Shown: positions 52,944 through 62,192, counted from the stretch's first letter. The stretch: DNA of 64,000 bases from Elusimicrobiota bacterium (GCA_003452935.1 DMMY01000027.1:62001-126000); one strand, 5' to 3'. The notes: generated by a model not told the origin, from the sequence alone. Translations and numbers: made by a program.

Positions 52944-53002
52944 GGCCGGCCCCCTCATAGGGGGCCGGCCAGGTTCGTCCCCGCCTTGCGGCGGGGACGA
53001 AC
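52944..53002. repeat. Two adjacent GC-rich hairpins
   Basis: Hairpin 1 (52944-52970) has 11 bp perfect arms of GGCCGGCCCCC; hairpin 2 (52973-53002) has a 13 bp stem containing TTCGTCCCCGCC with a 4 nt loop that reads GCAA on the minus strand. They follow the stop of the Spy-like gene by about 40 nt. No T-run follows, so they may be palindromic repeats, an mRNA-stabilising 3' end or a weak terminator. Confidence 0.7.
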
Positions 53003-53042
53003 GAACTCAACGACATCTTATAAAGAACGTCGACACGCCAAA

Positions 53043-53660
53043 CTACCACTCCCAGGGCTCGACGTCGCCCGTGACCTCGCCCAGGCGCTTCTTGACGATC
53101 TCGCTCTTGAGCGCGCGCCTCTTGTCGATGCGGCTCTTGAGCCCGCCGATCTCCTCCTGCATTTTCTTGAGCCTGAACTCCATGCGGGCCAGGTTGTGGT
53201 CGAACTGCTCGGAAAGGGCGGCTTCCAGCTCGCTCTTGAGCTTCTCCTTGTCAGCGCCCTGGCCTTGGCGGACGGCCTTGACCAGGCGCCTGACCTTCAT
53301 TTCCGTTCTGAGGCCCTTGACGAACTGTTCGCGCATTCTTTCGTCGCGGTAGGCGAACATGTATTCCCGGAACTTGCGGGAAGAAGGATTCGGTCCTTCC
53401 CGTTTCATCTCTTTGAGCTCCTCGTCGAACTCGGGCACTTGCTTTTTCAAGTACTCCATGGCCTCTTTTTCCACGGCCGGATCGCGTTCCTGCATGCCGG
53501 GCCCCATCGGGCCGTGCCTGCGGCCCATGGGCCCCTGCCGGGGTTCTTCCATTCCCGGCTCCTGCTGGTCATCTGGCCCCTTGGGCTGAGGCTGAGCCCA
53601 AGCTCCCGCGGCCAAGCCCAGCGCCGATATGATCAACGCCGCCGACATTGCCTTGTTCAT
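53043..53660 (-). CDS. Periplasmic Spy/CpxP-like or heavy-metal-sensor-like protein
   Basis: 205 residues. Signal peptide MNKAMSAALIISALGLAAGAWA, a Gln/Pro/Met/Gly-rich linker (MGRRHGPMGPGMQERD), then two long charged helical stretches (about 65-195) as in the Spy/CpxP/CnrX group, which sense or chaperone unfolded proteins or metals in the periplasm. It is the third gene of a sigma / anti-sigma / Spy-like operon and may feed signals to the anti-sigma factor. Confidence 0.7.
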   Translation of the reverse strand: MNKAMSAALIISALGLAAGAWAQPQPKGPDDQQEPGMEEPRQGPMGRRHGPMGPGMQERDPAVEKEAMEYLKKQVPEFDEELKEMKREGPNPSSRKFREYMFAYRDERMREQFVKGLRTEMKVRRLVKAVRQGQGADKEKLKSELEAALSEQFDHNLARMEFRLKKMQEEIGGLKSRIDKRRALKSEIVKKRLGEVTGDVEPWEW

Positions 53661-53675
53661 GGATTCCTCCGCTAT

Positions 53676-54158
53676 TTAGAATTTCTCATTCTTAAGAATC
53701 CGCGCCGATTCCTCGACGCGGCCTATATCCGATTCAAGCTCCGATCGATCCGCGCTGATGGCCATGCTTCGGGAAATATCGGCCAACTCGTTGTCCATGC
53801 GCGCCAATTCGCTTTCAATGCCGTTGCTCCAGCTCAGGCTCTCTTGCCCGGCCTTCCAGGGCGCCAACATCAGGACCGCCGCCGCCATGGCCAAACCCAA
53901 GCCAAGAGGCGACCAGCGCCACCCGGCCCAAGCGTTGCGCGCGGGGCCGAGGGACCGGGCCAAGACCCGTCCGTCCAGCCAGGCGGGAACCGTGCCCGCG
54001 GCGCCGCGGGCCAGCTCCGAGGCCGCCCCCATGGCCGCCGCGAATTCGCGGCAGCCGGGACAAGCCGCCGACTCAGCCTTGAACCGGGCCGCCTCAAGCG
54101 GCGGCAGGTCGCCGGCGAGCATGAGCAGAAGGCGCTCTTCATGGGAAGCGTCATGCAT
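53676..54158 (-). CDS. Membrane-anchored anti-sigma-like factor lacking the zinc-site His
   Basis: 160 residues. The N-terminal domain resembles zf-HC2 anti-sigma factors (LLMLAGDLPPLEAARFKAESAACPGCREF), but where the family has His (HX3C) there is Glu, so only the CX2C half remains. One membrane segment (about 80-98) is followed by a coiled-coil-like periplasmic tail. It overlaps the sigma gene by 8 nt, which supports the pairing. Confidence 0.75.
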   Translation of the reverse strand: MHDASHEERLLLMLAGDLPPLEAARFKAESAACPGCREFAAAMGAASELARGAAGTVPAWLDGRVLARSLGPARNAWAGWRWSPLGLGLAMAAAVLMLAPWKAGQESLSWSNGIESELARMDNELADISRSMAISADRSELESDIGRVEESARILKNEKF

Positions 54159-54708
54159 GGAACTCCTCCAATTCCCGGCGCAGCTTCAGCACCGCATAGC
54201 GCATGCGCGCCAGGGCCGTGCCCAGAGGGCACTCCAAGGCCTCCACGATCTGCGCGAAGGACAAGCCTCCGTATTCGCGCAGCAAAAAGACCTCTCGCTG
54301 CTCCTCGGGCAAGCCGGCCAGGGCCTTCATGAACCGCTCGCGGACCTCCTCTCCATGGGCCAAGGCTTCCGGCCCCGGCTCGGCGGACGCGATCGTTTCG
54401 TCGCGGCCCGGCCACGCGGCATCGCCCTGGAGCGGCAGGCTGCCTCGCCTGCGCCTGGCCAGAAAATCCAGGCTGCGGCGGTGCGCTATGGTGAAAAGCC
54501 AGGCCTTCAGTCGCCCGCTTTCCTCATAAACCGGGGCATGCTCCCAAACCTTCATCAGCACCTCGGCATAGGCGTCCTCGGCGTCGGCCTTGTTTCCCAG
54601 ACGGTAAAGCAGGAAATTGAACAAACCCGGTCCATAACGCTCGAGCAACGCCCGGAATGCTTCATGGTCCCGTCTGCGAATGCCTTCAGAGATCTCTTGA
54701 TCGTCCAC
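54151..54708 (-). CDS. ECF-type RNA polymerase sigma factor
   Basis: 185 residues from a GTG at 54708 that has TAGGGA 7 nt upstream; the frame opens earlier with a TTG at 54726 that lacks a ribosome site. Sigma region 2 (FRALLERYGPGLFNFLLYRLGNKADAEDAYAEVLMKVWEH) and region 4 (LAGLPEEQREVFLLREYGGLSFAQIVEALECPLGTALARMRYA) are complete. It should be held by the adjacent anti-sigma factor. The divergent efflux operon 180 nt away is a likely target. Confidence 0.9.
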   Translation of the reverse strand: MDDQEISEGIRRRDHEAFRALLERYGPGLFNFLLYRLGNKADAEDAYAEVLMKVWEHAPVYEESGRLKAWLFTIAHRRSLDFLARRRRGSLPLQGDAAWPGRDETIASAEPGPEALAHGEEVRERFMKALAGLPEEQREVFLLREYGGLSFAQIVEALECPLGTALARMRYAVLKLRRELEEFHA

Positions 54709-54887
54709 CTGGGATTCCCTATGCAATATAACGGCGCGCGCCTCGTTTTATTGTATGACGCATGGCGCCCGCATATTATGGCGCATTTGGCCGGGCAAAG
54801 TCACAAAGTGATAGAATAATTATCGGTTGCTCCTTTCTTGGCCCGCGGACGGCTCATGGACAACGTTGAACGGAGGCTCTCTTCCAT

Positions 54888-56162
54888 ATGATGAAGTCCC
54901 CAGCCTTTGCCGCGTGCGCCTGGGCCGCGTTCCTGGCCGTCCCGCTCTCCCTGGGCGCGCAAGCGGGCCCGACCGCGCTCTCTTGGGAAGACTGCGTCGC
55001 CTTGGCCCTGCGCAACAACCCCGACCTGGCCGCTTCCAGACGCGGCCAGGAAGCGAGCCGAGCCTCCTATAGAGGAAGCTTCAACGGACTCTTTCCGCAG
55101 CTCTCGCTTTCCCACAACTACAGCGAAACCGGCGGAGGCAGAGGCGCGGGAAAAACCTGGCAGGCGCAAGCCGCGGCCAGCATGGATCTGTTCAACGCGT
55201 CCAACATCGCCGCCATCAAGAGCTCCAAGGCCTCGCTCGCTCAGGCTCAGGCCGGTCTGAGGCAAAGCTCCGCCAGCGTCCGTTTCAACCTGCGCCAGGC
55301 TTTTCTGCAGCTGCTCTTCTCCCAGGCGAACCTGGAGACCTCGGCCAAAATCAAGGACCTGCGGACCAAGAGCTCCAAGCTGGTCGCCTTGCGCTATGAT
55401 TCGGGCCGGGAGTCCCTGGGAAACAAGCTCCGGGCCCAGGCCCAAGCCGCGCAAGCCCAAGCTGATCACGAAATCGCCGGACTCGACCTGCGCACGGCGC
55501 AGCGGTCCCTGGTCCGCCAGTTGGGGTTGGACGAGTTCCGCGCCTTCGCGGCCACCGGAACCCTGGAAGCCCAGGCTCCGCCGGAGGAGCCGCTGGCGGA
55601 CTCCGCCGTTCTGGAACGACGGCCGGACGTCGCGGTCCAGCAAGCCGTGGTCAAGGGCTTCATGGCCGGCGTCGAGCAGGCGAAAAGCTCCCTCTGGCCC
55701 AGTCTCTCCGCCAATTACACTCGCTCGCGCAGCGGCGCGACGGAATTCCCGTCCTCCCAATACGGCTGGACATTCGGCGGGGTTCTGAGCTACCCTCTTT
55801 TCGGCAATGGGCCGACCGCCGCCTACTACGCCGTCTCAGCGGCCCAGCGCGGCCTGGAAAAGGCCAAGGAGGATTTGCGGACGGTCCGCTCCCAGGCCAT
55901 CGTGGACCTCGAGAACTCCTGGACGGACTTTTCCGCGGCCGTGGCCCGGGATCGCGTGCAGGCGGCGCTGCTGACTGCGGCCCGGCAGCGCAACATCGAG
56001 GCGGACATCCGCTACGACAGCGGACTGCTGACCTATGACAATTGGGAGATAATCAGCTCGGATCGGATCAGCCAGGAACGCCAGACATTGGCCAGCCGCC
56101 TCAACGCGGTGGTCGCTCAAGCGGCCTGGGAAAAGGCCCTGGGCAAGGAATTGGGAGAATGA
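54888..56162 (+). CDS. TolC-like outer membrane efflux protein
   Basis: 424 residues. Signal peptide ending in SLGAQA, then two OEP repeats rich in Ala/Gln heptads (LSWEDCVALALRNNPDLAASRRG; VLERRPDVAVQQAVVKGF). It forms the outer membrane channel of a tripartite pump. The next two genes encode the periplasmic adaptor (4 nt overlap) and a MacB-like ABC transporter, so the pump is complete in one operon. Confidence 0.92.
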   Translation: MMKSPAFAACAWAAFLAVPLSLGAQAGPTALSWEDCVALALRNNPDLAASRRGQEASRASYRGSFNGLFPQLSLSHNYSETGGGRGAGKTWQAQAAASMDLFNASNIAAIKSSKASLAQAQAGLRQSSASVRFNLRQAFLQLLFSQANLETSAKIKDLRTKSSKLVALRYDSGRESLGNKLRAQAQAAQAQADHEIAGLDLRTAQRSLVRQLGLDEFRAFAATGTLEAQAPPEEPLADSAVLERRPDVAVQQAVVKGFMAGVEQAKSSLWPSLSANYTRSRSGATEFPSSQYGWTFGGVLSYPLFGNGPTAAYYAVSAAQRGLEKAKEDLRTVRSQAIVDLENSWTDFSAAVARDRVQAALLTAARQRNIEADIRYDSGLLTYDNWEIISSDRISQERQTLASRLNAVVAQAAWEKALGKELGE

Positions 56163-57157
56163 CGATGACAAAGCGACGTTTGGTCTTGGCGTTGATCCTG
56201 CCGGCGCTCCTGGCCTCGGGGACCTGGTTTTTCCTGCACCGCAGCGGCAAGAAGACCAACGGCCGCAGCCGCACCGTGGCCGTGGAGCAAGGCCCCATAG
56301 AGGACACCGTGGAGGCCACGGGCGCCGTCGCGCCGCTCAACCGGGTAGAAATCAAGCCTCCCATACCCGGACGCATCGAGAGACTGCTGGCCGAGGAGGG
56401 CGACAGCGTCAAGCAGGGCGCCACCATCGCCTGGATGAGCTCCACGGACCGCGCCGCGATCCTCGACGCGGCCCGGGCCCAGGGTCCGGATGCCTTGAAG
56501 GAATGGCAGGACTCCTATAAAGAGACGCCGATCGTGGCGCCCATGTCCGGGGTGGTCATCCTGCGCAACGTGGTCGTGGGCCAGACCGTGGACGCCGGCA
56601 CGATCCTCTACGCCATGTCCGACAGCCTCATCGTCCTGGGCCAGGTGGACGAATCCGACATCGGCCGCATCCGCGCGGGCATGCCCGCCCGCGTCACGCT
56701 CGACGCCTATCCCGACCAAAAAGTTCCGGCCAAGGTCTTCGACATTCTCCATGAGGGCAAGAATGTCTCCAACGTCATCACTTACGGAGTGAAGGTCAAG
56801 CCCGACCGCGTCCCCCCCTTCTTCCGGTCCCAGATGACCGCCAACATCAGCTTCATATCCCAACGCAAGCAAAAAGCCCTGCTCATACCGGCCAGCGCCG
56901 TCCAGGAAGGGTCCGGCGGGTCCAAGCAGGTGCTGGTGCCCGGTCCGGAGGGCAAGCCCGTGCCGCGAGAGATCACGACGGGACTGGAGAACGGGAACAA
57001 AATAGAGGTGCTCTCCGGCCTGGAGGCGGGAGAAAGCGTCGTGCTCTCGCGCGGCAGATACGCGCCCCAGCAGGGCCCGCAATCGAGCCCGCTGGCCTTC
57101 GGAGGAGTCCGGCCCTCGGGCGGCGGCCAGGGCCAGTCGTCCAGGAGGACACCGTAG
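56159..57157 (+). CDS. HlyD/RND-type membrane fusion (periplasmic adaptor) protein, MacA-like
   Basis: 332 residues. The N-terminal membrane anchor (VLALILPALLASGTWFF) is followed by a lipoyl half (GAVAPLNRVEIKPPIPGRIERLLAEEGDSVKQGATIAWM and the returning IVAPMSGVVILRNVVVGQTV), with a very short hairpin between them, then beta-barrel and membrane-proximal domains. The ATG overlaps the TolC-like stop by 4 nt. Confidence 0.9.
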   Translation: MTMTKRRLVLALILPALLASGTWFFLHRSGKKTNGRSRTVAVEQGPIEDTVEATGAVAPLNRVEIKPPIPGRIERLLAEEGDSVKQGATIAWMSSTDRAAILDAARAQGPDALKEWQDSYKETPIVAPMSGVVILRNVVVGQTVDAGTILYAMSDSLIVLGQVDESDIGRIRAGMPARVTLDAYPDQKVPAKVFDILHEGKNVSNVITYGVKVKPDRVPPFFRSQMTANISFISQRKQKALLIPASAVQEGSGGSKQVLVPGPEGKPVPREITTGLENGNKIEVLSGLEAGESVVLSRGRYAPQQGPQSSPLAFGGVRPSGGGQGQSSRRTP

Positions 57158-59139
57158 TGCCCATCATCGAGCTCAAGGACATCACGCGCTCCTACCTGGT
57201 GGGCAAGGAGGAACTGCGGGTGCTCAAGGGCATCAGCCTCGACATCGAGGCCGGAGAGTTCGTGGCCATCATGGGGCCCTCGGGTTCGGGGAAATCAACG
57301 CTCATGCAGATCCTGGGGCTCCTGGACCGCCCCACCTCCGGCATGTACCGCCTCCTGGGAAGCGACGTGTCCAAACTCTCCGATGACGAAGGCGCGGCCA
57401 TGCGCTCGCGCACCATCGGCTTCATCTTTCAGATGTTCAACCTTCTGCCGCGCACCACGGCCCTGGACAACGTCGAGCTCCCCATGATCTACTCGGGCGC
57501 GCCCAACCGCGAGGAGCGGGCTCGCGACCTTCTCAAGGACGTGGGGCTGGCGGACCGGATAAACCACCGGCCCAACGAGCTCTCCGGCGGCCAGCAGCAG
57601 CGCGTGGCCATAGCCCGCGCCCTGGTCAACCGGCCGCGCATCGTGTTCGCCGACGAGCCTACCGGGAATTTGGCGTCGGACCAGGCCGAGGAGATACTGG
57701 GCCAGCTCAAGCTCCTTAATGAGGCGGGAATAACCGTGATCATGGTGACTCATGAGCCGGACATCGCGGCCCACGCGCGGCGGACCATAAGAATCAAGGA
57801 CGGGCTGGTCGTCTCGGACGAGGCCAACGACGGCGGCGCGCGCGAACGCGGCCATGCGGCGGTGGCGCAGACGCGAGCCAGAACCGCGGCCAGGGTCGCG
57901 ATGCCGGTCCTGCCCGGCGTCAGCTTCTCTCAATTCCGGGAGTACGGCGCTTCGGCCCTGCGCGCCACGGCCGCCAACAAGGTGCGCAGCGCCCTTTCCA
58001 TGCTGGGCATCCTCATCGGGGTGGCAGCGGTCATCGCCATGCTGGCCGTGGGCAAGGGAGCCCAGAAATCCATCGAGGCCCGGCTGGCCAGCCTCGGCTC
58101 GAACCTGCTCATGCTGCGGCCCGGGCGCCACGCCATGGGCGGGGTCCACGCGGCCGCGGGCAGCGTGAGCCGGCTTACCATCGAGGACGTCAAGGCCATA
58201 GCCGCCATTCGCCGCATCCGGCGCGTGGAAGGAAACGTCCAAGGCAGCGCCCAGGTAGTCTATGGGGATCAAAACACGAACACCCAGGTCGTGGGCGCCA
58301 CGAGCCTCTACGCGGCCATGCGCAACTCCCAGCCCTATTACGGCCGGTTCTTCACCGATTCCGAAGACGCCCGCAAGGCCCGGCTCGCCGTGGTGGGGCA
58401 GACCGTGGTCAAAAATATCTTCGGGTTGGAAGACCCCGTGGACAAGGTCATCAAGATCAACCGCGTCAACTTCCAGATCATCGGGGTGCTGCCCGTCAAG
58501 GGATCGAGCGGGTTCAACGACCAAGACGACACCATCATCATTCCGCTGGGCACGGCCATGAAGCGGGTCCTGGGAAAGCAATACCTCAACAGCATCACCA
58601 TCGAGTGCGACGCGCCCGAGTCCATCCCCGAGGTGATGAACGAGGTCGCCGCCCTCATGCGCCACAGAAACCATCTTCCGGCTTACAAGGAGGACACTTT
58701 CGAGATCCGGAACATGGCGGAGATACAGGCCGCGCTCTCCGGCACCACCCAGACCTTCACCCTGCTTTTGGGCATCGTGGCCACGATCTCGCTTCTGGTC
58801 GGCGGGATCGGTATCATGAACATCATGCTCGTTTCGGTGAGCGAGCGCACCCGCGAGATCGGACTGCGCAAGTCCGTCGGCGCCCCACGACAGGCCATCC
58901 TCATACAGTTCCTCATAGAAGCCGCCATCCTCTCCACCATGGGCGGCATCCTGGGCATTTTACTCGGGCTTTCCGTGTCCTTCATACTCTCCAAATTCGC
59001 GGGCTGGGCCGCGATCGTGACCCCCCAGGCCGTGGCGCTCTCCTCGCTGTTTTCGGCGAGCGTCGGCATCATCTTCGGATTCTGGCCCGCGCGCAAGGCC
59101 TCCCTGCTCTCGCCTATCGAAGCCCTGCGCTACGAATAG
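57157..59139 (+). CDS. MacB-like ABC transporter with fused ATPase and permease
   Basis: 660 residues with a GTG start that shares one base with the previous stop (TAGTG). ATPase domain: Walker A GPSGSGKST (about 40), signature LSGGQQQR, Walker B IVFADEPTGNLAS. The permease part has four membrane segments (one near 275-300, three after 530) around a large periplasmic domain, as in MacB. It exports macrolides, peptides, siderophores or lipoproteins in relatives. It could export the window's modified peptides, but nothing links them directly. Confidence 0.92.
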   Translation: MPIIELKDITRSYLVGKEELRVLKGISLDIEAGEFVAIMGPSGSGKSTLMQILGLLDRPTSGMYRLLGSDVSKLSDDEGAAMRSRTIGFIFQMFNLLPRTTALDNVELPMIYSGAPNREERARDLLKDVGLADRINHRPNELSGGQQQRVAIARALVNRPRIVFADEPTGNLASDQAEEILGQLKLLNEAGITVIMVTHEPDIAAHARRTIRIKDGLVVSDEANDGGARERGHAAVAQTRARTAARVAMPVLPGVSFSQFREYGASALRATAANKVRSALSMLGILIGVAAVIAMLAVGKGAQKSIEARLASLGSNLLMLRPGRHAMGGVHAAAGSVSRLTIEDVKAIAAIRRIRRVEGNVQGSAQVVYGDQNTNTQVVGATSLYAAMRNSQPYYGRFFTDSEDARKARLAVVGQTVVKNIFGLEDPVDKVIKINRVNFQIIGVLPVKGSSGFNDQDDTIIIPLGTAMKRVLGKQYLNSITIECDAPESIPEVMNEVAALMRHRNHLPAYKEDTFEIRNMAEIQAALSGTTQTFTLLLGIVATISLLVGGIGIMNIMLVSVSERTREIGLRKSVGAPRQAILIQFLIEAAILSTMGGILGILLGLSVSFILSKFAGWAAIVTPQAVALSSLFSASVGIIFGFWPARKASLLSPIEALRYE

Positions 59140-59158
59140 GCCCGAAACCGATTTGCAG

Positions 59159-59188
59159 TTGACTGGCCAGGCGCCAATGAAGGATACT
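59159..59188 (+). promoter_or_regulatory. Promoter of the GIDE-domain gene
   Basis: TTGACT (59159-59164) and GATACT (59183-59188) spaced by 18 bp, about 22 nt before the ATG at 59211. Confidence 0.5.
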
Positions 59189-59210
59189 ATGTCCCGCCGC
59201 CACAAAGTCC

Positions 59211-60557
59211 ATGCAGAGCTTCAACTTCTTTTCCTTTGCCCTGGCCGCGCTCGGCCTGGGCTTCGGCTGGCTCCTGGCCCTGCGCGCCTACCGGAACATA
59301 CGATTCCAGCTCCTGATCAAGGACATCACGACCTCGAAGGTGCGGAACCTGGTTCCCGGGCTGGTGGAATTGCGCGGCCAGGCGGAGCCGCTCGAGCCCA
59401 TGTCGGACCCGCTCTTCCAAGAGCCCTGTTCCTTCTACCGCATCACGGTCGTCCAGTCCCAATCCACATGTCCCACCCACAAACCAGTGGCCACCGAGCT
59501 GGCCGATACCTCCCGCCAGAAGTTCTGGCTTCGGGATGACACGGGCCGCATCCTGGTCGACCCCAAGGGCGCCAGGACGATTTATTCAAGAACGCTCCGC
59601 TTCGCAGCCGGCCAGTGCCCGGTGACCCACCCGGTCGAGCGCTACATTCGCGGCATCCCCGGAATCGGGCCGGAGGGCTGGACGCTCCAAGCCACGATCG
59701 TCCGGCCGCAAGACCACTTCTATGTCCTCGGCCATGCCGTCCCTATCGACGGGACGCAGCCGGGACGCATGATCAGCATCTCGGATATTCCGCTGCGCGA
59801 GTTCGCGCGCCTTCTCAAGGCGTCCCCGCAGCGCATGAAGACCCTCGACGCCGACGAAAACGGCGTCGTGGACCCTCAGGAATGGGAGGGCGGCCTCGCC
59901 AAGCTCCGGCAGGAGCTCGCCGCGCGAGAAGCCGGACCGCAGGCAGCGGCCACTCCGATCGCCGCGGCGATCATCCGCGAGGCTCCCGATAAGCCGCTGA
60001 TCCTATGCGACGATTGCGATCCCCGGATAAAAGGCCCGATCCCCGCCGCGGCCGCGGCCTTGCGCTCGGCGGCCGCCGTAGCGGTCATCTTATTGTCCCT
60101 GCGCATCATGTCGGGCTCCCTGGGCCCGGGGCGGCCGCACGCGAGCCGCGGCCTCTCGCCGGAAGCTCAGCCGTCGGCGCCCGCCCCCAAAGCCGTCGAC
60201 CTCGAACGCGTGATCCGGCTGACCAGTCCGCAGGACAGCGACGCGCTGCTTCCGGAACAGGACGAAGAAGGCAGCCGGCTGCCCAGCTTTCAAAATCCGG
60301 TGCGCTTCACCTGGGAGCCGCTGGGGCCGGACGTGGAATATCTCTGGACGGTGGCAAGCGCCAGCGAGAACGGTCAGGACTCCAAGCCTCTCATCAGCGA
60401 CAAGACAACCCGCCACGACATGGATTTAGACCTCCCGCCCGGCCAGCGCTACGTTTTCACGCTCGTGGCCTACAAGCAGGGCAAGATGATGGGGACCTGC
60501 GTCATCCACGGCCGCCGCGGCGCGAAACGCTCCTACTCTTTCCGCGTCAACCGGTAA
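59211..60557 (+). CDS. Membrane protein with GIDE-like domain and an EF-hand
   Basis: 448 residues. One N-terminal membrane segment, then a GIDE-like region (VRNLVPGLVELRGQAEPLEPMSDPLFQEPCSFYRITV...) as in MULAN-type membrane proteins, where its function in bacteria is unknown. Residues ~213-226 form a complete EF-hand loop (DADENGVVDPQEWE) expected to bind Ca2+. A second membrane segment (~280-300) precedes a fibronectin-like domain (NPVRFTWEPLGPDVEYLWTVASA). Confidence 0.75.
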   Translation: MQSFNFFSFALAALGLGFGWLLALRAYRNIRFQLLIKDITTSKVRNLVPGLVELRGQAEPLEPMSDPLFQEPCSFYRITVVQSQSTCPTHKPVATELADTSRQKFWLRDDTGRILVDPKGARTIYSRTLRFAAGQCPVTHPVERYIRGIPGIGPEGWTLQATIVRPQDHFYVLGHAVPIDGTQPGRMISISDIPLREFARLLKASPQRMKTLDADENGVVDPQEWEGGLAKLRQELAAREAGPQAAATPIAAAIIREAPDKPLILCDDCDPRIKGPIPAAAAALRSAAAVAVILLSLRIMSGSLGPGRPHASRGLSPEAQPSAPAPKAVDLERVIRLTSPQDSDALLPEQDEEGSRLPSFQNPVRFTWEPLGPDVEYLWTVASASENGQDSKPLISDKTTRHDMDLDLPPGQRYVFTLVAYKQGKMMGTCVIHGRRGAKRSYSFRVNR

Positions 60558-60563
60558 GTCAGC

Positions 60564-60658
60564 GTGCCGGAGATCACCTTTTTCACATTGTTGGCAATAT
60601 TTATGGCTCTCAGTTTCTAAAACAATGCCAACACCGCCAACAACATGATCTCCGGCAC
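60564..60658. repeat. 95 bp palindromic element, family B, copy 1
   Basis: Ends GTGCCGGAGATCA and TGATCTCCGGCAC are inverted repeats with a second inner inverted repeat around TTGGCA. It lies directly after the GIDE-domain stop. Two further copies are at 62841 and 63681. Confidence 0.85.
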
Positions 60659-60661
60659 CCC

Positions 60662-61345
60662 TTATTTACCCGGCTTGATGATGATCGGTTCGATGGTTTC
60701 GACACCGCTGCCGAACGCCGGCTCAGGCTCCTCAAGTATGAAGACTCCGCCGTTCTTGCGCAAGGACATGGCGCCCGAAGGCAAGGAATTGACCGCCCAA
60801 CGCAGCTCCAAAGTCCGGGTGCGCCCGATCCAGACCGACAAGGCAATCTCGAATTTTCCATCGGCGTCGGTATTCGTTGTGGAGCGACTCATCCTATAAA
60901 CCGGTTCCGATACCCCCTCGACTCCAGGCCAGACCAGGCTTCTCCCCACAGCCGACAGTTCGCCCTGCCCGGCCGGCTGGCCGGCCCAGCCCACGAGCGC
61001 GCCGCCAACCTTGAACTCGAACGCGCATTCCTGACGAAACGGCGCGGCCACGAGATCAGCGGGGACGGAGAGCACTGCCAAAGGCACCATAACGATCATC
61101 CCGCCCAATCCCATCAAGAAAACCCGGGGGTCGGGATTTCGCGTGAACGTCATCGCGCTCATCTGACGGTAGCTCTGGCCCATGGTCTTGGCGTACTCCA
61201 TTTTAAAGTCCCGCATCCGGCAGTCCAAGCCGGTCACGCTCGCCGTGGATATGGAAACCCTCAGGCCCGAAGTCGGCAGGATGGCGTGGCAGGGTCGCCA
61301 GGACAATGACAGCAGGCAAGAGGCGATGAGGCCTCTCTTCCCCAT
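60662..61345 (-). CDS. Secreted or membrane protein of unknown function
   Basis: 227 residues from the ATG at 61345 (the frame also has an ATG at 61363). The hydrophobic start (GLIASCLLSLSW) looks like a signal peptide, another hydrophobic stretch lies near residues 75-95, and the C-terminal half holds a beta-rich WPGVEGVSEPVYRMSRSTTNTDADGKFEIALSVWIG domain, perhaps carboxypeptidase-regulatory-like. It ends next to palindromic element B1. Family not recognised. Confidence 0.6.
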   Translation of the reverse strand: MGKRGLIASCLLSLSWRPCHAILPTSGLRVSISTASVTGLDCRMRDFKMEYAKTMGQSYRQMSAMTFTRNPDPRVFLMGLGGMIVMVPLAVLSVPADLVAAPFRQECAFEFKVGGALVGWAGQPAGQGELSAVGRSLVWPGVEGVSEPVYRMSRSTTNTDADGKFEIALSVWIGRTRTLELRWAVNSLPSGAMSLRKNGGVFILEEPEPAFGSGVETIEPIIIKPGK

Positions 61346-61543
61346 ACGGAATAGGACCATCACTAATCGCAGGTATTCGTTCAGGATTCCTCCCTTACAA
61401 AAGCCTCAAGCGGACCGAGCCACGCGTTATCTTAACATAGCTGGCCGCCCTGGGCCAATTGTCCTCTCCCGTTAGGCCTATAGGCCCATGAACCGCCGGC
61501 CTCCCGATGTTAACATAGAGAAACTGAAGGCCCGGGAGGCACC

Positions 61544-62041
61544 ATGTTCAAGCTCGCCTTAACGTCACTTTTTCTGCTCTGCCCCATCTCCGCCCGCGCG
61601 TCCCTGCCGCAGGGTTGGAGCGATATAATCGCGAAACTCCAGGAATACGGCACCTTCAGACCCGAGGACAAGATAGAGAGGGCGCGTATCCCGGCAACCA
61701 TAGCGATCAAAGACATCATCGGCTCGGAAAACGCGCCGCATCACGCCGACTATCTCAATGTCTGGGGATCGCAGACCGGCGAGGGACCTTTTCGCCCGGA
61801 GTATTTCACGATGATCTCTGAGGATTGGCGCATAGTCAACGGGCAATGGCACGTGGAACAATGGTACTTCACGATCTCCACAGACGGTCAGCTGATAAAG
61901 GTGAACAAGGGGACCGTGATCTCGGCCCTGGATGGTCAACATCCCAAAAGCACTTGGGCTGCCGTGTCCCCTGCTGACCCGGCCGCCAACGCTCGATTCA
62001 ATAAAATTTTCGCCAAGTGGCGGGCCTTCAAACCAAAGTAG
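61544..62041 (+). CDS. Small secreted protein, tandem paralogue 1
   Basis: 165 residues. Signal peptide MFKLALTSLFLLCPISARA, then a domain with LPQGWSDIIAKLQEYGTF, PATIAIKDIIG, HHADYLNVWG, MISEDWRIVNGQWHVEQWYF and FAKWRAFKPK. It is about half identical to the next protein in sequence blocks, and shares an upstream DNA block. A Shine-Dalgarno GGGAGG precedes the ATG. Function not known; FIXED by a conserved EDWR-NG-W core. Confidence 0.65.
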   Translation: MFKLALTSLFLLCPISARASLPQGWSDIIAKLQEYGTFRPEDKIERARIPATIAIKDIIGSENAPHHADYLNVWGSQTGEGPFRPEYFTMISEDWRIVNGQWHVEQWYFTISTDGQLIKVNKGTVISALDGQHPKSTWAAVSPADPAANARFNKIFAKWRAFKPK

Positions 62042-62081
62042 CGCCCCTGTTGCCAAATTGCAAAATCCGCCTATTTAGCCC

Positions 62082-62110
62082 TTGACTGGGATCAGAGCAG
62101 GGGTTATACT
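62082..62110 (+). promoter_or_regulatory. Promoter of small-RNA candidate copy 2
   Basis: TTGACT (62082-62087), 17 bp spacer, TATACT (62105-62110). The same promoter sequence, including the spacer and the TCTTTTA that follows, recurs in front of the gene at 62977. Confidence 0.65.
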
Positions 62111-62116
62111 TCTTTT

Positions 62117-62192
62117 AGAAGCAGCCTGATTTCGAACCTGTAACGAGAAATATCAGGACCATGACCCGCTGAAAGGCGGGTTTTGCGTTTTC
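62117..62192 (+). ncRNA. Candidate small RNA, copy 2
   Basis: About 75 nt. CCTGAT...ATCAGG (62125-62157) can pair around the conserved core TTTCGAACCTG / ACGAGAAATATCAGGACC, and a terminator hairpin (ACCCGC / GCGGGT) with TTTTGCGTTTT closes it. Copy 1 at 48968 shares the core and terminator order. There is no ORF. It ends about 130 nt before the next gene, so it could act as a leader or a free RNA. Confidence 0.55.
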
